From the NCBI GenBank assembly GCA_963665075.1, contig OY762063.1, forward strand, positions 2,170,001 through 2,234,000: a stretch of 64,000 nt of DNA, given 5' to 3'. The DNA is from JAPULR01 sp963665075 (lineage in GTDB: Bacteria > Chloroflexota > Dehalococcoidia > Lucifugimonadales > GCA-2712585). The translations under genes were made by a program, and so were the position numbers. Of this stretch, positions 8,465 through 15,958 are shown piece after piece (positions within the stretch are counted from its first letter, which is position 1; the number at the start of each line of letters is the position of its first letter). The notes under the pieces are model-generated. The model saw nothing but the letters and a program-made list of their open reading frames with translations. It was not told where the DNA came from and searched no databases.

Positions 8465-9841
8465 ATGAAAAAACTCAAAATAACCGCCATCGCCGCCCTG
8501 TTGCTGGCCCTGACCGCCGCGCTGATAATCACAAGTTGCGGTGGAGACTCCACGCCCCAACCCACGGCAGCAATGCAGCCCCCTCAACCATCGCTTACCC
8601 AACCGCCCACCCCCGCCATCGCCGATATTCCCAGTCCGTCCCCAACTGCCGCCACCCGCCCAACGCCCACCCCGTCTCCGAGTCCTTCCCCCACCGCCCA
8701 AACCCGCACCCCCATCCCGCGGCCAACCTCCTTCGCTCCCAGAAGCCCCGACCCAACCCCGGCGTCATCCCCCGCCCCCGCCACGCCCAACCCGACCCCA
8801 ACCCCATCCCCGCCCCCGAAATCGCGTCCCACGCCTTCGCCGACCCCTACCCCCGAACCCACGCCCGACGACGCCTACTCCGCCCTCAACGTCATCACCC
8901 TGCTGCCCAAAGACGGCATTCCCGCCATCCTCGCCCCAACCTTCATCGACGCCACCGAAGCGTGGGAGCAATACCTCCCCGACGAGCCCGTCCTAGGCGT
9001 CTCCATCAACGGCGAGCACAAGGCCTACTCCGTCCCATTCCTGAGCAATCGAGAAATCGTCAACGACGAACTTGGAGGCGTGGCCATCGCGGCCACCTGG
9101 TGACCCCTCTGCTTTACGGGCATGGTCTTTGCCCGCGACATCGGCGACCAGACCCTCACCTTCGGAGTCTCCGGCAAGCTCGTCATGAACGCCCTGGTCA
9201 TGTACGACCACCAAACCGACTCCCTCTGGAGCCAGTTCCTCAGCGCCGCCATCCGCGGCGACTTGAGAGGAACCGAACTCGAACTCTTTCCAGCCCTGAT
9301 GACGGACTGGAAGACCTGGGCGGAACTCCACCCCGACACCCTCGTCCTCGACAAGGGCGGCAGGTTCAGTCGCGACTCCTACGCGCGATACTACGAATCT
9401 TCCGACGCCGGCGTTCTCGGCGAGACCCGCACCGACGACCGCCTCTACGTGAAGGAGTACGTCGTCGGCCTCGTCCACAACGACGTCATCCGCGCCTACC
9501 CCTTCAGCGTCCTCAACGACTACCCCGTGGTCAACGACACCGTCGGCGATGAGCCGGTTTTGGTAACCTTCGACGCAGCCTCCGGCGCGGGCGTGGTCTT
9601 CAGCAGAATCGTCGATGGACAGACCCTCACCTTCGAGGGCGTAGCGACCACCGCAGACGCCGACGGCGCTCCCCTATATGTCCATGACGCGGAAACAAAA
9701 ACCCTCTGGATAGCCCTCACCGGCGAAGCCGTGGAGGGAGAACTGGCAGGCACGACGTTGCAGCAAATACCCACCACCCTATCCTTCTGGTTCGGCTGGA
9801 AAGACTTCTACCCCGAAACCGAAATCTACCAGCCCAATTGA
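8465..9841 (+). CDS. DUF3179 lipoprotein, candidate selenoprotein (in-frame TGA read as selenocysteine)
   Basis: The frame is open from 8465 to 9841 apart from a single TGA at 9101-9103 (codon 213). Upstream are a lipoprotein signal peptide with lipidated Cys at 25, a Pro/Thr/Ser linker to about residue 135, and the start of the DUF3179 domain (LGVSINGEHKAYSV, EIVNDELGGVAIAATW). Downstream the domain continues without a gap: PLCFTGMVFARDIGDQTLTF. DUF3179 proteins normally have CPLC here, so TGA replaces the first Cys and gives U-P-L-C. A second, Cys-free pseudo-repeat of the domain follows (VLVTFDAASGAGVVFSRIVDGQTLTF). A SECIS-like hairpin starts 13 bases after the TGA and selB lies 9 kb away. 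The function is unknown; a surface thiol/selenol redox role is inferred. The alternative is a sequencing error or a pseudogene. Confidence 0.85.
9101..9135 (+). promoter_or_regulatory. TGA selenocysteine codon and bacterial SECIS-like hairpin
   Basis: TGA at 9101-9103 is followed by 13 bases and then a perfect 6-bp stem, CGGGCA (9117-9122) with TGCCCG (9130-9135), closed by the 7-base loop TGGTCTT. The loop contains GGTCT, which is the loop I recall for the E. coli fdhF SECIS, where the mini-hairpin begins 11 bases after UGA and SelB reads the loop G and U. Geometry and loop sequence therefore fit a bacterial SECIS element located inside the coding sequence. Confidence 0.8.
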
Positions 9842-9954
9842 AATCCCCCACCACCCTCCCCTACAATAACCCCTCTACCGCCATGAAACTCACTCTCTAC
9901 ACCACCCAGATCCCCCTAACCCTCATTCCCGCCTCCCCTTCCCACTCACCCTGA
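9838..9954 (+). other. Promoter-like sequence with a 23-codon stub ORF
   Basis: TTGAAA (9838-9843) and TACAAT (9862-9867) are 18 bp apart. An ATG at 9883 opens a 23-codon frame (MKLTLYTTQIPLTL at its start) that ends inside the dispersed repeat at 9945. This may be a gene truncated by repeat insertion. No ribosome-binding site is evident. Nothing else is seen in 9842-10063 except repeats. Confidence 0.25.
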
Positions 9955-10030
9955 GCTTGTCGAAGGGTCGAGCGCCCCTCCGTCATTCCCGCTTCTCCTT
10001 TCGTCATTCCCGCGCAAGCGGGAACCCATC
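9945..10030 (+). repeat. Dispersed repeats: CTCACCCTGAGCTTGTCGAAGGG type and ATTCCCGC palindrome
   Basis: 9945-9974 is a copy of the CTCACCCTGAGCTTGTCGAA-GGGTCGAGCG repeat, itself containing the short complementary words GAGCTTGTC and GAAGGG. It is followed by one broken half-unit (9981-9992) and one complete palindrome (10002-10030, ATTCCCGCGCAAGCGGGAAC). Both families recur across the window in gaps between genes. Confidence 0.85.
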
Positions 10031-10063
10031 TTCCCCCTTCAAACCCCTCCTTAGGCCATCCAA

Positions 10064-10948
10064 ATGACCAAAAACAACCATCCTGAAAGCCAGCAATTCA
10101 CATTCGGTCAATTCATCCTGGGGCTGGAGGGCCTCGCAATCCTCCGTTCATCCCTCCTGGATGCGCCTACCGTCAAGATGAGCGCGGAGAAGATTGCTGA
10201 GATAGCCCTTCAGCTAAACGAGTCACCTTGGTCCAATCCCGTCGAAGCTGTTGAACGGACAGTTACAGACGGATACGGCGAATGGGCGCCCAGTTACGAC
10301 CAAACCAGCAGTCCGCCAATCCTTGCGGAGGAGCCGGTCGTTCACAGCTTGCTTGCAAAATACCCCCTCGGCACAGCCCTCGACGCAGCCTGCGGCACCG
10401 GCAGACACTCGGCATATCTGGCCTCCCTGGGCCATCGCGTAATTGGCATTGACGCCACTCCCGAAATGCTGGAAGTGGCAAAGTCAAAAGTGCCCGCGGC
10501 CCAGTTCAAAGTTGGCGACCTGACGTCCTTGCCCCTGCCGGACAACTCGATAGACCTCGCCGTTTGCTCATTGGCGCTGACCCACTGCCCCGACCTCTCG
10601 CCGCCCATTGCGGAACTGAGTAGGGCGCTGAAACCCGGCGGAGCCGCCATCATCTCCGACGTTCATCCCTTCCTCGTCATGTTGGGCGCCCATGCCGACT
10701 TTCGTTCCGACCGCGCCGGCAAAGCATTCGTCCGTAATCGCATCCACCTGCCCTCGGCTTACATCTCGGCCTTTAAGGATGCTGGATTGCGGATAGTCCA
10801 ATGCATCGAAACTCTCTATGGCGACCGGGAAATTGCGGCAATGGGCTTTGCGGAGCAGATAAACAACGTCCGTCTTGACGGCTTGATGGAAGCCGCCGTC
10901 AAGGGCATCCCAAACGTGATAATATGGGAGTTGGCAAAGAGCGAATAA
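10064..10948 (+). CDS. Class I SAM-dependent methyltransferase
   Basis: A 294-residue protein whose residues about 95-215 form a Methyltransf_11/25-type Rossmann fold. The SAM-binding motif I is LDAACGTGRHSAYLASLG, followed by RVIGIDATPEML with the acidic residue that binds the ribose, FKVGDLTSLPLPDNSIDL (motif II), and LKPGGAAIISD (motif III). The first 75 residues are not of a familiar family and may hold substrate specificity. rpiB begins 5 bp after its stop, suggesting co-transcription, though no functional link is obvious. The substrate is unknown. Confidence 0.85.
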   Translation: MTKNNHPESQQFTFGQFILGLEGLAILRSSLLDAPTVKMSAEKIAEIALQLNESPWSNPVEAVERTVTDGYGEWAPSYDQTSSPPILAEEPVVHSLLAKYPLGTALDAACGTGRHSAYLASLGHRVIGIDATPEMLEVAKSKVPAAQFKVGDLTSLPLPDNSIDLAVCSLALTHCPDLSPPIAELSRALKPGGAAIISDVHPFLVMLGAHADFRSDRAGKAFVRNRIHLPSAYISAFKDAGLRIVQCIETLYGDREIAAMGFAEQINNVRLDGLMEAAVKGIPNVIIWELAKSE

Positions 10949-10953
10949 CCGCC

Positions 10954-11436
10954 ATGAACAACCCATCCCAACCCAAAATCCTCGCCATCGGCGCCGACCA
11001 CGGCGGCTTTGACCTGAAGCAGCAGCTTCTCCCCTTCCTCCAAAGCCGCGGCTACCGCATCCACGACGTTGGCGCCCACGCCCTCGACCCCCTCGACGAC
11101 TTCCCCGACTTCGCCCGCGTCGTCGCCGAAACCGTCGCATCCGGGAAGGCTTGGCGCGGCATCGTCATCTGCGGCAGCGGCGTCGGCGCCTCCGTCGCCG
11201 CCAACAAGGTTCCCGGCGTCCGCGCCTCCGTCTGCCACGACGAATACTCCGCCCGCCAGGGCGTCGAGCACGACGACATGAACGTCCTATGCCTCGGCGC
11301 CCGCATCATCTCAACGGAACAGGCAAAGAATTTCGTGACGGAATTCCTGGACGCCCGCCTCCTACCCGACGAGAAGTACCGCCGCCGCCTCAACAAAGTC
11401 CTCTCCCTCGAACGCGCCTACCTCAAGCCTCCCTGA
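10954..11436 (+). CDS. rpiB: Ribose-5-phosphate isomerase B
   Basis: RpiB interconverts ribose 5-phosphate and ribulose 5-phosphate. Motifs of the RpiB/LacA/LacB family are present: IGADHGGFDLK at the N-terminus, DFPDFARVVAETVASG, the anion-hole CGSGVGASVAANK with the catalytic Cys, and CHDEYSARQGVEHDDMNVLCLGAR. The ATG at 10954 is chosen over an upstream start in the same frame because the conserved start of the fold (ILAIGADHGG) lies about 9 residues after it and it falls 5 bp after the preceding stop. The product is about 160 residues, within the normal range. Confidence 0.95.
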   Translation: MNNPSQPKILAIGADHGGFDLKQQLLPFLQSRGYRIHDVGAHALDPLDDFPDFARVVAETVASGKAWRGIVICGSGVGASVAANKVPGVRASVCHDEYSARQGVEHDDMNVLCLGARIISTEQAKNFVTEFLDARLLPDEKYRRRLNKVLSLERAYLKPP

Positions 11437-11449
11437 ACCCCTTCCCCAC

Positions 11450-11630
11450 TCTTGTTCCCGCGAAAGCGGGAACCCATCCCCCCCATGTCCCTTCCCCCTT
11501 ACACCTCCCCGTCATTCCGGCGAAAGCCGGAATCCAGTCCCCCCGCTCACCCTGACCCTCCCACATCCGCTCACCTTGGCCCTCCCCCTCCGCTCACCCT
11601 GAGCTTGTCGAAGGGTCGAGCGGAGGGTTA
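11450..11630 (+). repeat. Cluster of three dispersed repeat copies
   Basis: The gap 11437-11670 holds a palindrome TTCCCGCGAAAGCGGGAA (about 11454-11471), a variant palindrome ATTCCGGCGAAAGCCGGAAT (11513-11532) and a CTCACCCTGAGCTTGTCGAA repeat (about 11593-11622). The CCGGC/GCCGG variant keeps perfect pairing despite base changes, so the folded structure rather than the sequence seems conserved. No gene is seen in this gap. Confidence 0.8.
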
Positions 11631-11670
11631 ACACGCCCAACCCCGCCAAACTTAGCCGTCACGCAGTGAC

Positions 11671-12177
11671 CTAAACCCCCGCCTCCTTGAACACCCGCGC
11701 CTTCTCCGCCAGACTCCGCGCCGTCCGCATCATCCGCTCCACCTGCGCCTCCGTCACCGGACGCTTCACCTTCCCCGGCACCCCCGTCACGAACGATCCC
11801 TCCGGCACCTCCCCATTCGCCAACACCACCGCGTTCGCCGCCACCAGACACCGCTTCCCCACCGTCGTCCCATTCAAAATCGTGCTGTTATTCCCCATCA
11901 GCGACCCCTCCCCGATTCGCAGGCAGTGCACCACCACGCAATGCCCCACCGTCACGTAGTCCTCGATGACCATGTGACTGCCGTGAATCACCGACCCCTC
12001 CTGCACGTTCACATAATCCCCCAGCGTAACCGGCCCGTCCCCATCCCCCCGAATCGTCACCCCCGGCCAAACGCTAGAATGCTCCCCGATCTCCACGTCG
12101 CCGATGACGTAGGCGAACTCGCTAACCCATGCCGTCTCCGCAATCCGCGGCGTCTTCCCTCCAAGACTCCTAATCAA
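11671..12177 (-). CDS. Gamma-carbonic anhydrase family, left-handed beta-helix protein
   Basis: The protein has hexapeptide repeats along most of its length (VIGDVEIGEHSSVWPGVTIRGD, VTLGDYVNVQEGSVIH) and three metal-site-like histidines in GSVIHGSH, TVGHCVVVH, as in Cam/YrdA-type trimeric gamma-carbonic anhydrases. It may hydrate CO2 or be a complex-I-like structural relative. The start is the TTG at 12177: a perfect AGGAGG lies 6 bases upstream of it, so the in-frame TTG at 12195, which lies before this site, is rejected. The gene follows the MFS gene by about 30 bp on the same strand and is probably in its operon. Confidence 0.88.
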   Translation of the reverse strand: MIRSLGGKTPRIAETAWVSEFAYVIGDVEIGEHSSVWPGVTIRGDGDGPVTLGDYVNVQEGSVIHGSHMVIEDYVTVGHCVVVHCLRIGEGSLMGNNSTILNGTTVGKRCLVAANAVVLANGEVPEGSFVTGVPGKVKRPVTEAQVERMMRTARSLAEKARVFKEAGV

Positions 12178-12208
12178 CGCTCTCCTCCTATGCAATCAAA
12201 TCTGCCGT

Positions 12209-13504
12209 TCACCGCGCGGCCTCCTCCACTTTCTTCTTCCTCGGCTGCCGCATAATCAGAAACAGGATCGACCCTCCGGCGACCATTGCCGCAATTATCA
12301 GAAACCCGCCCCTGTAGCTGAAATTGTCCGCCATGAACCCCGCCACCAGCGGCCCCACAATCATCCCCATCATCATTATCACCTGCGAATACCCGTTGAT
12401 TAGGGCAAAATCCTTCCGCCCGAAGTAGTCCCCCCGCATCGCCGTGATTATCGGCCCGCGCGTCCCCCACGAAAGCCCCTGCACCACAGCGTAGACCATC
12501 AGAAACCCGAAACCCGTCGCCATCGCCAGCAGCACCATCGCCGCCCCGTGCCCCAGCAGACACAGCGCCGCTATGTGCTTCTTCGAGTACCGATCCCCCA
12601 GAAATCCCCCCATCGGCTGGCACAGCATCATCACCGTCGAAAGCACCACCACCACCAGCGCCGCCCGCGCCCCGGACAAACCCAGGTCATTCTCCATGTA
12701 CGCCACCTGGTGCACCCCCGTCGCCGAAATCGCCACCAGCGCCAGCGCGTGACACACCGAGATAATCCAGAACGCCGGCGTTTGCAGGGCCTCCTTCCAC
12801 GTGAAGTCCTCGTCCGACGGCGGGACTATCCTGCGCCTGGCCTCATCATCCGAGGACGATTCAGCCTCGTCTTCCGGTTTGTCTCCGTCCGGCAGCAAGC
12901 CGTAGGGCTCAGGGCTGTAGCGAACTATCCGGGCGATGGGCAGACCAAGGATAAGCAGAAGCGCCCCGGAAAACAGCGCCGTGTTCTGCCAGCCGAACTC
13001 CGCTATCGACCATGCCAGCAGCGACGAAAAGATGACGCCCCCCAACCCCAGCCCCAACATCGATATCCCGAACGCCTTGGTCCTGTTCCGGCGGAACCAG
13101 TTGTTGATGGCCGCCACCACCGCCGCGAACCCCGCCAGCCCAGAACCCAGCGCCATCACCAGAATCGCTGCGTAGAACGTCACTATGTGGGTGGACTGGC
13201 TGAGCAACGCGAACCCCAGCGCAAACACAAGGAAACCTACAAACATCACCCTCTGCGGCCCGTACCGCTGGATGAGATACCCCTCCAAAGGCCCCAGCAG
13301 TCCGCTCTCCAGCCTTGAAAGCGACACGGCCCCGGACATCGCCGTGCTGCTCCATCCGAACTGGGATTGAATCGGCAGGAAGTAGAACCCGAAGCCGTTG
13401 AAGAACAACCCCGAAGACAGCGTCATGCTCACCAGGCCGGCGCCCACAATCCACCAGCCGTAGAACAACTTCCTCGGTTGTGCCAGAAACCAGCCAACTA
13501 TCAC
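12209..13504 (-). CDS. Major facilitator superfamily transporter
   Basis: A 431-residue integral membrane protein with about 12 hydrophobic segments in two halves, separated by a charged central loop (DGDKPEDEAESSSDDEARRR). The loop GGFLGDRYSKKHIAALCL in the second half and YLIQRYGPQRV in the first match the MFS loop 2-3 signature. The layout (single-gene importer, GWSSTAMSGAVSLSRL in the first helix pair) resembles OFA/monocarboxylate-type MFS proteins, but the substrate is unknown. The frame starts with GTG at 13504 without a clear ribosome-binding site. It is followed by the gamma-carbonic anhydrase gene. Confidence 0.85.
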   Translation of the reverse strand: MIVGWFLAQPRKLFYGWWIVGAGLVSMTLSSGLFFNGFGFYFLPIQSQFGWSSTAMSGAVSLSRLESGLLGPLEGYLIQRYGPQRVMFVGFLVFALGFALLSQSTHIVTFYAAILVMALGSGLAGFAAVVAAINNWFRRNRTKAFGISMLGLGLGGVIFSSLLAWSIAEFGWQNTALFSGALLLILGLPIARIVRYSPEPYGLLPDGDKPEDEAESSSDDEARRRIVPPSDEDFTWKEALQTPAFWIISVCHALALVAISATGVHQVAYMENDLGLSGARAALVVVVLSTVMMLCQPMGGFLGDRYSKKHIAALCLLGHGAAMVLLAMATGFGFLMVYAVVQGLSWGTRGPIITAMRGDYFGRKDFALINGYSQVIMMMGMIVGPLVAGFMADNFSYRGGFLIIAAMVAGGSILFLIMRQPRKKKVEEAAR

Positions 13505-13544
13505 GGACTGACCATCAACTACGATTCATTCCTACCCCGGACTT

Positions 13545-13571
13545 CGTCATTCCCGCGAAAGCGGGAATCCA
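13545..13571 (+). repeat. Dispersed palindrome ATTCCCGCGAAAGCGGGAAT
   Basis: A single complete copy of the palindromic repeat lies between the MFS gene and DUF2277. Confidence 0.85.
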
Positions 13572-13611
13572 CGGAGGGGCGGGGCGGTGGGCAGGTGCTC
13601 CCAACCAACTC

Positions 13612-13815
13612 TCAACCCCTCGCCCGCAGCCGCCCCAACATCCGCTCCGACGCCTCCGTCACTTCTCTTACGGCATCATCGAACGCCGCCGCATTCGCCT
13701 TGGAGGGCTTCCGATACCCGCTTATCTTCCGCACGAACTGCAACGCCGCCGCCTCTATCTCCTCCACGGAGACGACCGCTGCGCCCTGCCTCAGCCTTTT
13801 GATGCTTCTACACAT
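13612..13815 (-). CDS. DUF2277 family small protein
   Basis: A 67-residue protein beginning MCRSIKRL with the family pattern EEIEAAALQFVRKISGYRKPSKANAAAFD shortened here to its recognisable parts (AALQFVRKISG and KPSKANAAAF). DUF2277 proteins are small, widespread in bacteria and of unknown function. It starts 13 bp after the stop of the CapA gene on the same strand, so it is probably the second gene of a two-gene operon. Confidence 0.85.
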   Translation of the reverse strand: MCRSIKRLRQGAAVVSVEEIEAAALQFVRKISGYRKPSKANAAAFDDAVREVTEASERMLGRLRARG

Positions 13816-13828
13816 GACGACTCCCGAC

Positions 13829-15178
13829 CTACAGCCGGATGATCCCCACGTCCCCCTCGATGCTTATCTCCGTCCCGTAAGGCCTCGACACCTGTTGCAG
13901 CCACGTCAGCGCCTGCTGCGCCACCGGCCCGTGAGCCATCACCGGGCGACCCCGCTGACTCATCGGCTGCTGGAATCCCAGGTCGATCGGATGCAGCCTG
14001 ATCTCCTTCAGGTCGCCGTCTTTGTAATCGCAAAGCGCCACCACGCTGCGATAGAAGACCGGGTCCGCCGCAAACCCGAACTGCCCACCGCCGGAACGCG
14101 CCAGCCCCCAGTCGCCGGGGTTGTGATTGGCGTTAAGATTCAGCCCTCGATACACAGGCTCCGGCACCCACTGCACCGTCTCATTCTGGAAGATGAAATT
14201 CCCCAGGCTGTAGAAAATCGGCTTGCCCTTGTAAATCTCGATGCCCCTCAGAAAGTGCGGCCCGTGGGCGAAGAACAGGCTGCAACCCTGGTCGATGCTG
14301 AAGTGGGCGAACTCCTCCAGGAAGTTCGGCGGCGCAATCCGGGAAGCTCCGTGGAACTCCCCCTCGTCGCCGCTTTCGTGGCAGTGCACCCCGTAAATCG
14401 GCCAGTCCGCCGCCTTGTTCGCACCCCGAATCCAGTTGCCGATGCCCGACAGATCGTCCTTGTTGCACGCCGTCGTGACCCCGAACTCCTCCGCCAGCGA
14501 AAACTTCCCGCCCATGAACCGCAGCTCCCGACGAGGGTCGTACTCGTCCACGTTCACCGGATGGAACCGACGTCCCGCCATCTCCGTCTCGCTGAACCCC
14601 AACTCGTTGTTGGCCTTGTGCAGCGCGTTGAAAACGTCCCTCTCCACGTGATGCATCACGTTGTGACGCAGGGCGTTCACCCCCGGCTTGCCCGGAAAGT
14701 CCTGCCTGCCGTGCCCCGCCGGCGAGTCCTTCGAGAAGGTGGTCGTCGCGCTCATAACCGCCACTCGCCCGCCGGGGGTGTCCAGATACGCCGGCGCGCG
14801 GGCGTGCTCCAGGTCCCTGCCGCCCCCCGCCTGCTTCAGTCCCCGTTCGCGGCAGTTCTCCAGCGTCTTCAGAAACCCCGCCTCCGAGTAATCGTAGGAG
14901 TGATTATTCGCCGTCGTTACCACGTCGAACCCCATCCATTGCAACTCCGTGATATTGGCAGGCTCCGACACCTGGAACGACACTGTATCCTTGTACTCCC
15001 AACTCATCTCGTAGTCGTGGAACAGCATCTCCAGATTCACCACGCTGGCGTCCGCCCCCTTCAGCAGCCCCACCAACTCCAGAAACGCAGGCTCCTTAAA
15101 CATCCGCATCGGACGCGTAATCATGGCGTCCCCCGCCACCGCGATGGTTATATTCCCCTGGGCCGAATCGTAAATCAT
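13829..15178 (-). CDS. CapA/PgsA-type metallophosphatase-fold protein
   Basis: A CapA-family protein (PGA_cap domain) of about 449 residues. Members have a calcineurin-like metallophosphatase fold and are linked to polyglutamate or capsule synthesis. Motifs are IAVAGDAMITRP at the N-terminus, VVNLEMLFHD, VVTTANNHSYDYSEAGF (the N-N-H metal motif), SLFFAHGPHFLRGIEIYKG (G-H-x-H-type) and IFYSLGNFIFQ. No signal peptide is visible, unusual for capsule enzymes. The ATG at 15178 is preceded by GGAGG with 5-base spacing and is preferred to the longer frame from 15238. A role in this organism is not evident from the neighbours. Confidence 0.8.
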   Translation of the reverse strand: MIYDSAQGNITIAVAGDAMITRPMRMFKEPAFLELVGLLKGADASVVNLEMLFHDYEMSWEYKDTVSFQVSEPANITELQWMGFDVVTTANNHSYDYSEAGFLKTLENCRERGLKQAGGGRDLEHARAPAYLDTPGGRVAVMSATTTFSKDSPAGHGRQDFPGKPGVNALRHNVMHHVERDVFNALHKANNELGFSETEMAGRRFHPVNVDEYDPRRELRFMGGKFSLAEEFGVTTACNKDDLSGIGNWIRGANKAADWPIYGVHCHESGDEGEFHGASRIAPPNFLEEFAHFSIDQGCSLFFAHGPHFLRGIEIYKGKPIFYSLGNFIFQNETVQWVPEPVYRGLNLNANHNPGDWGLARSGGGQFGFAADPVFYRSVVALCDYKDGDLKEIRLHPIDLGFQQPMSQRGRPVMAHGPVAQQALTWLQQVSRPYGTEISIEGDVGIIRL

Positions 15179-15288
15179 CTCCCCCTCCACGACTATTGCT
15201 CCGCCGCCGCCCTTTCCCCAAGTTGGATTCTGAACCAACCCACCCCTCTAGTCAATACCACCCCCAAACCCCCTTCCCCCTCGACCCC

Positions 15289-15420
15289 CTCCGTCATTCC
15301 CCCTCCCTCTTGTTGCCATTACCCCTCTTGTTCCCGCGAAAGCGGGAGCCCATCCCCCGATGCCAACCCGTCCCCTCTCCGCTCACCCTGAGCCTGTCCT
15401 GAGCTTGTCGAAGGGGTGAG
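15289..15420 (+). repeat. Cluster of truncated and full dispersed repeats
   Basis: The stretch contains a half palindrome (CGTCATTCCCCC), a full palindrome TTCCCGCGAAAGCGGGA (about 15331-15347), and a CTCACCCTGAGCCTGTCCTGAGCTTGTCGAA repeat written here in parts (CTCACCCTGAGCCTGTC then CTGAGCTTGTCGAAGG). The last is a nested copy in which the CCTGAGC block is doubled. Confidence 0.75.
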
Positions 15421-15454
15421 GGTACTCCTCCTCAAAAAATTGCCAACTCCCCCC

Positions 15455-15483
15455 TTGCCACCAACCCCCACCTCTGCTACCAT
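15455..15483 (+). promoter_or_regulatory. Putative sigma-70-type promoter, near-identical to 8114-8142
   Basis: TTGCCA (15455-15460), 17 bp, TGC directly before TACCAT (15478-15483). The ATG of the ORF at 15491 follows after 7 bases. The identity with the 8.1-kb site extends about 25 bp upstream of the -35 box. Confidence 0.55.
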
Positions 15484-15490
15484 CCCTGAC

Positions 15491-15775
15491 ATGAAACATA
15501 TAGACGTAATTCACAGCTTGTGGGGGTCTGCCCTAACCCTCCTGCGCGCAGCCCACGCCTTGGCCCGGCTCGCGTCCGTCCAGCGTCGATACATCTATGG
15601 TGAAAGCCCCCATTCGTTTTCACCACAGCAAATAACGAATGCCGAATTTAGCCCGAATCAGGTAGGAAAACCCCCTTCGTATCCCACCACAGAAAAAAAA
15701 GAAGCCAACCGAAACGAATCACCTCTACTACAACAAGCCGCCTTCCCCCATCCTCTCACCCTGAGCCTGTCCTGA
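15491..15775 (+). other. Short ORF behind a duplicated promoter, doubtful protein
   Basis: The frame starts MKHIDVIHSLWGSALTLLRA and continues HALARLASVQRRYIYGES, which is a plausible amphipathic helical segment; after that it enters low-complexity and repeat sequence. The first residues and the promoter resemble the 8149 ORF. It may be the 5' remnant of a small helical or DNA-binding protein cut short by repeats. I do not recognise a family. No other gene is seen between 15179 and 15958. Confidence 0.3.
15599..15695 (+). repeat. Element C: two related hairpins with CCCC-TTCG loops
   Basis: GGTGAAA and TTTCACC form a perfect 7-bp stem around a loop with CCCCCATTCG (from 15599). A second, diverged unit begins GGTAGGAAAACCCCCTTCG and ends CCCACCACAG, mirroring the TCACCACAG that ends the first. 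Between them lie three CGAAT words (AACGAATG, CCGAATTT, CCCGAATC) complementary to the ATTCG of the first loop. This could be a structured RNA or a protein-binding array. Confidence 0.45.
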
Positions 15776-15913
15776 GCTTGTCGAAGGGCCTGTCGAAGGG
15801 TCGAGCGGCTTCCGTCATTCCCGCGCAGGCGGGAATCCATCCCTCTTATCCCTTCCCCCGTCAAGGGGGAAGGTTAGAGCCTGCCCCGTACTTGATACGG
15901 GGGATGGGGGTGA
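15750..15913 (+). repeat. Composite of three dispersed repeat families
   Basis: A doubled CCTGAGC...CTTGTCGAAGGG repeat (about 15754-15807), a full ATTCCCGCGCAGGCGGGAAT palindrome (about 15814-15838) and a GGGGGAAGGTT...GGATGGGGGTGA repeat interrupted by a small insertion containing CGTACTTGATACGGGG (15855-15913) lie back to back in front of the YchF-like gene. Confidence 0.75.
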
Positions 15914-15958
15914 ATCCCCCTGGCAAAAACATCCCCCACCAAGTATCCTGAACCCGTT

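Noticed and set aside
9101..9103. TGA as a true stop, with two separate genes 8465-9103 and 9122-9841
   Set aside because: Both parts are in the same frame, complete one domain, and the second would begin inside a conserved motif without a ribosome-binding site.
13367..15391. A 674-codon open frame on the + strand opposite CapA and DUF2277
   Set aside because: Low-complexity composition and no motifs; antisense shadow.
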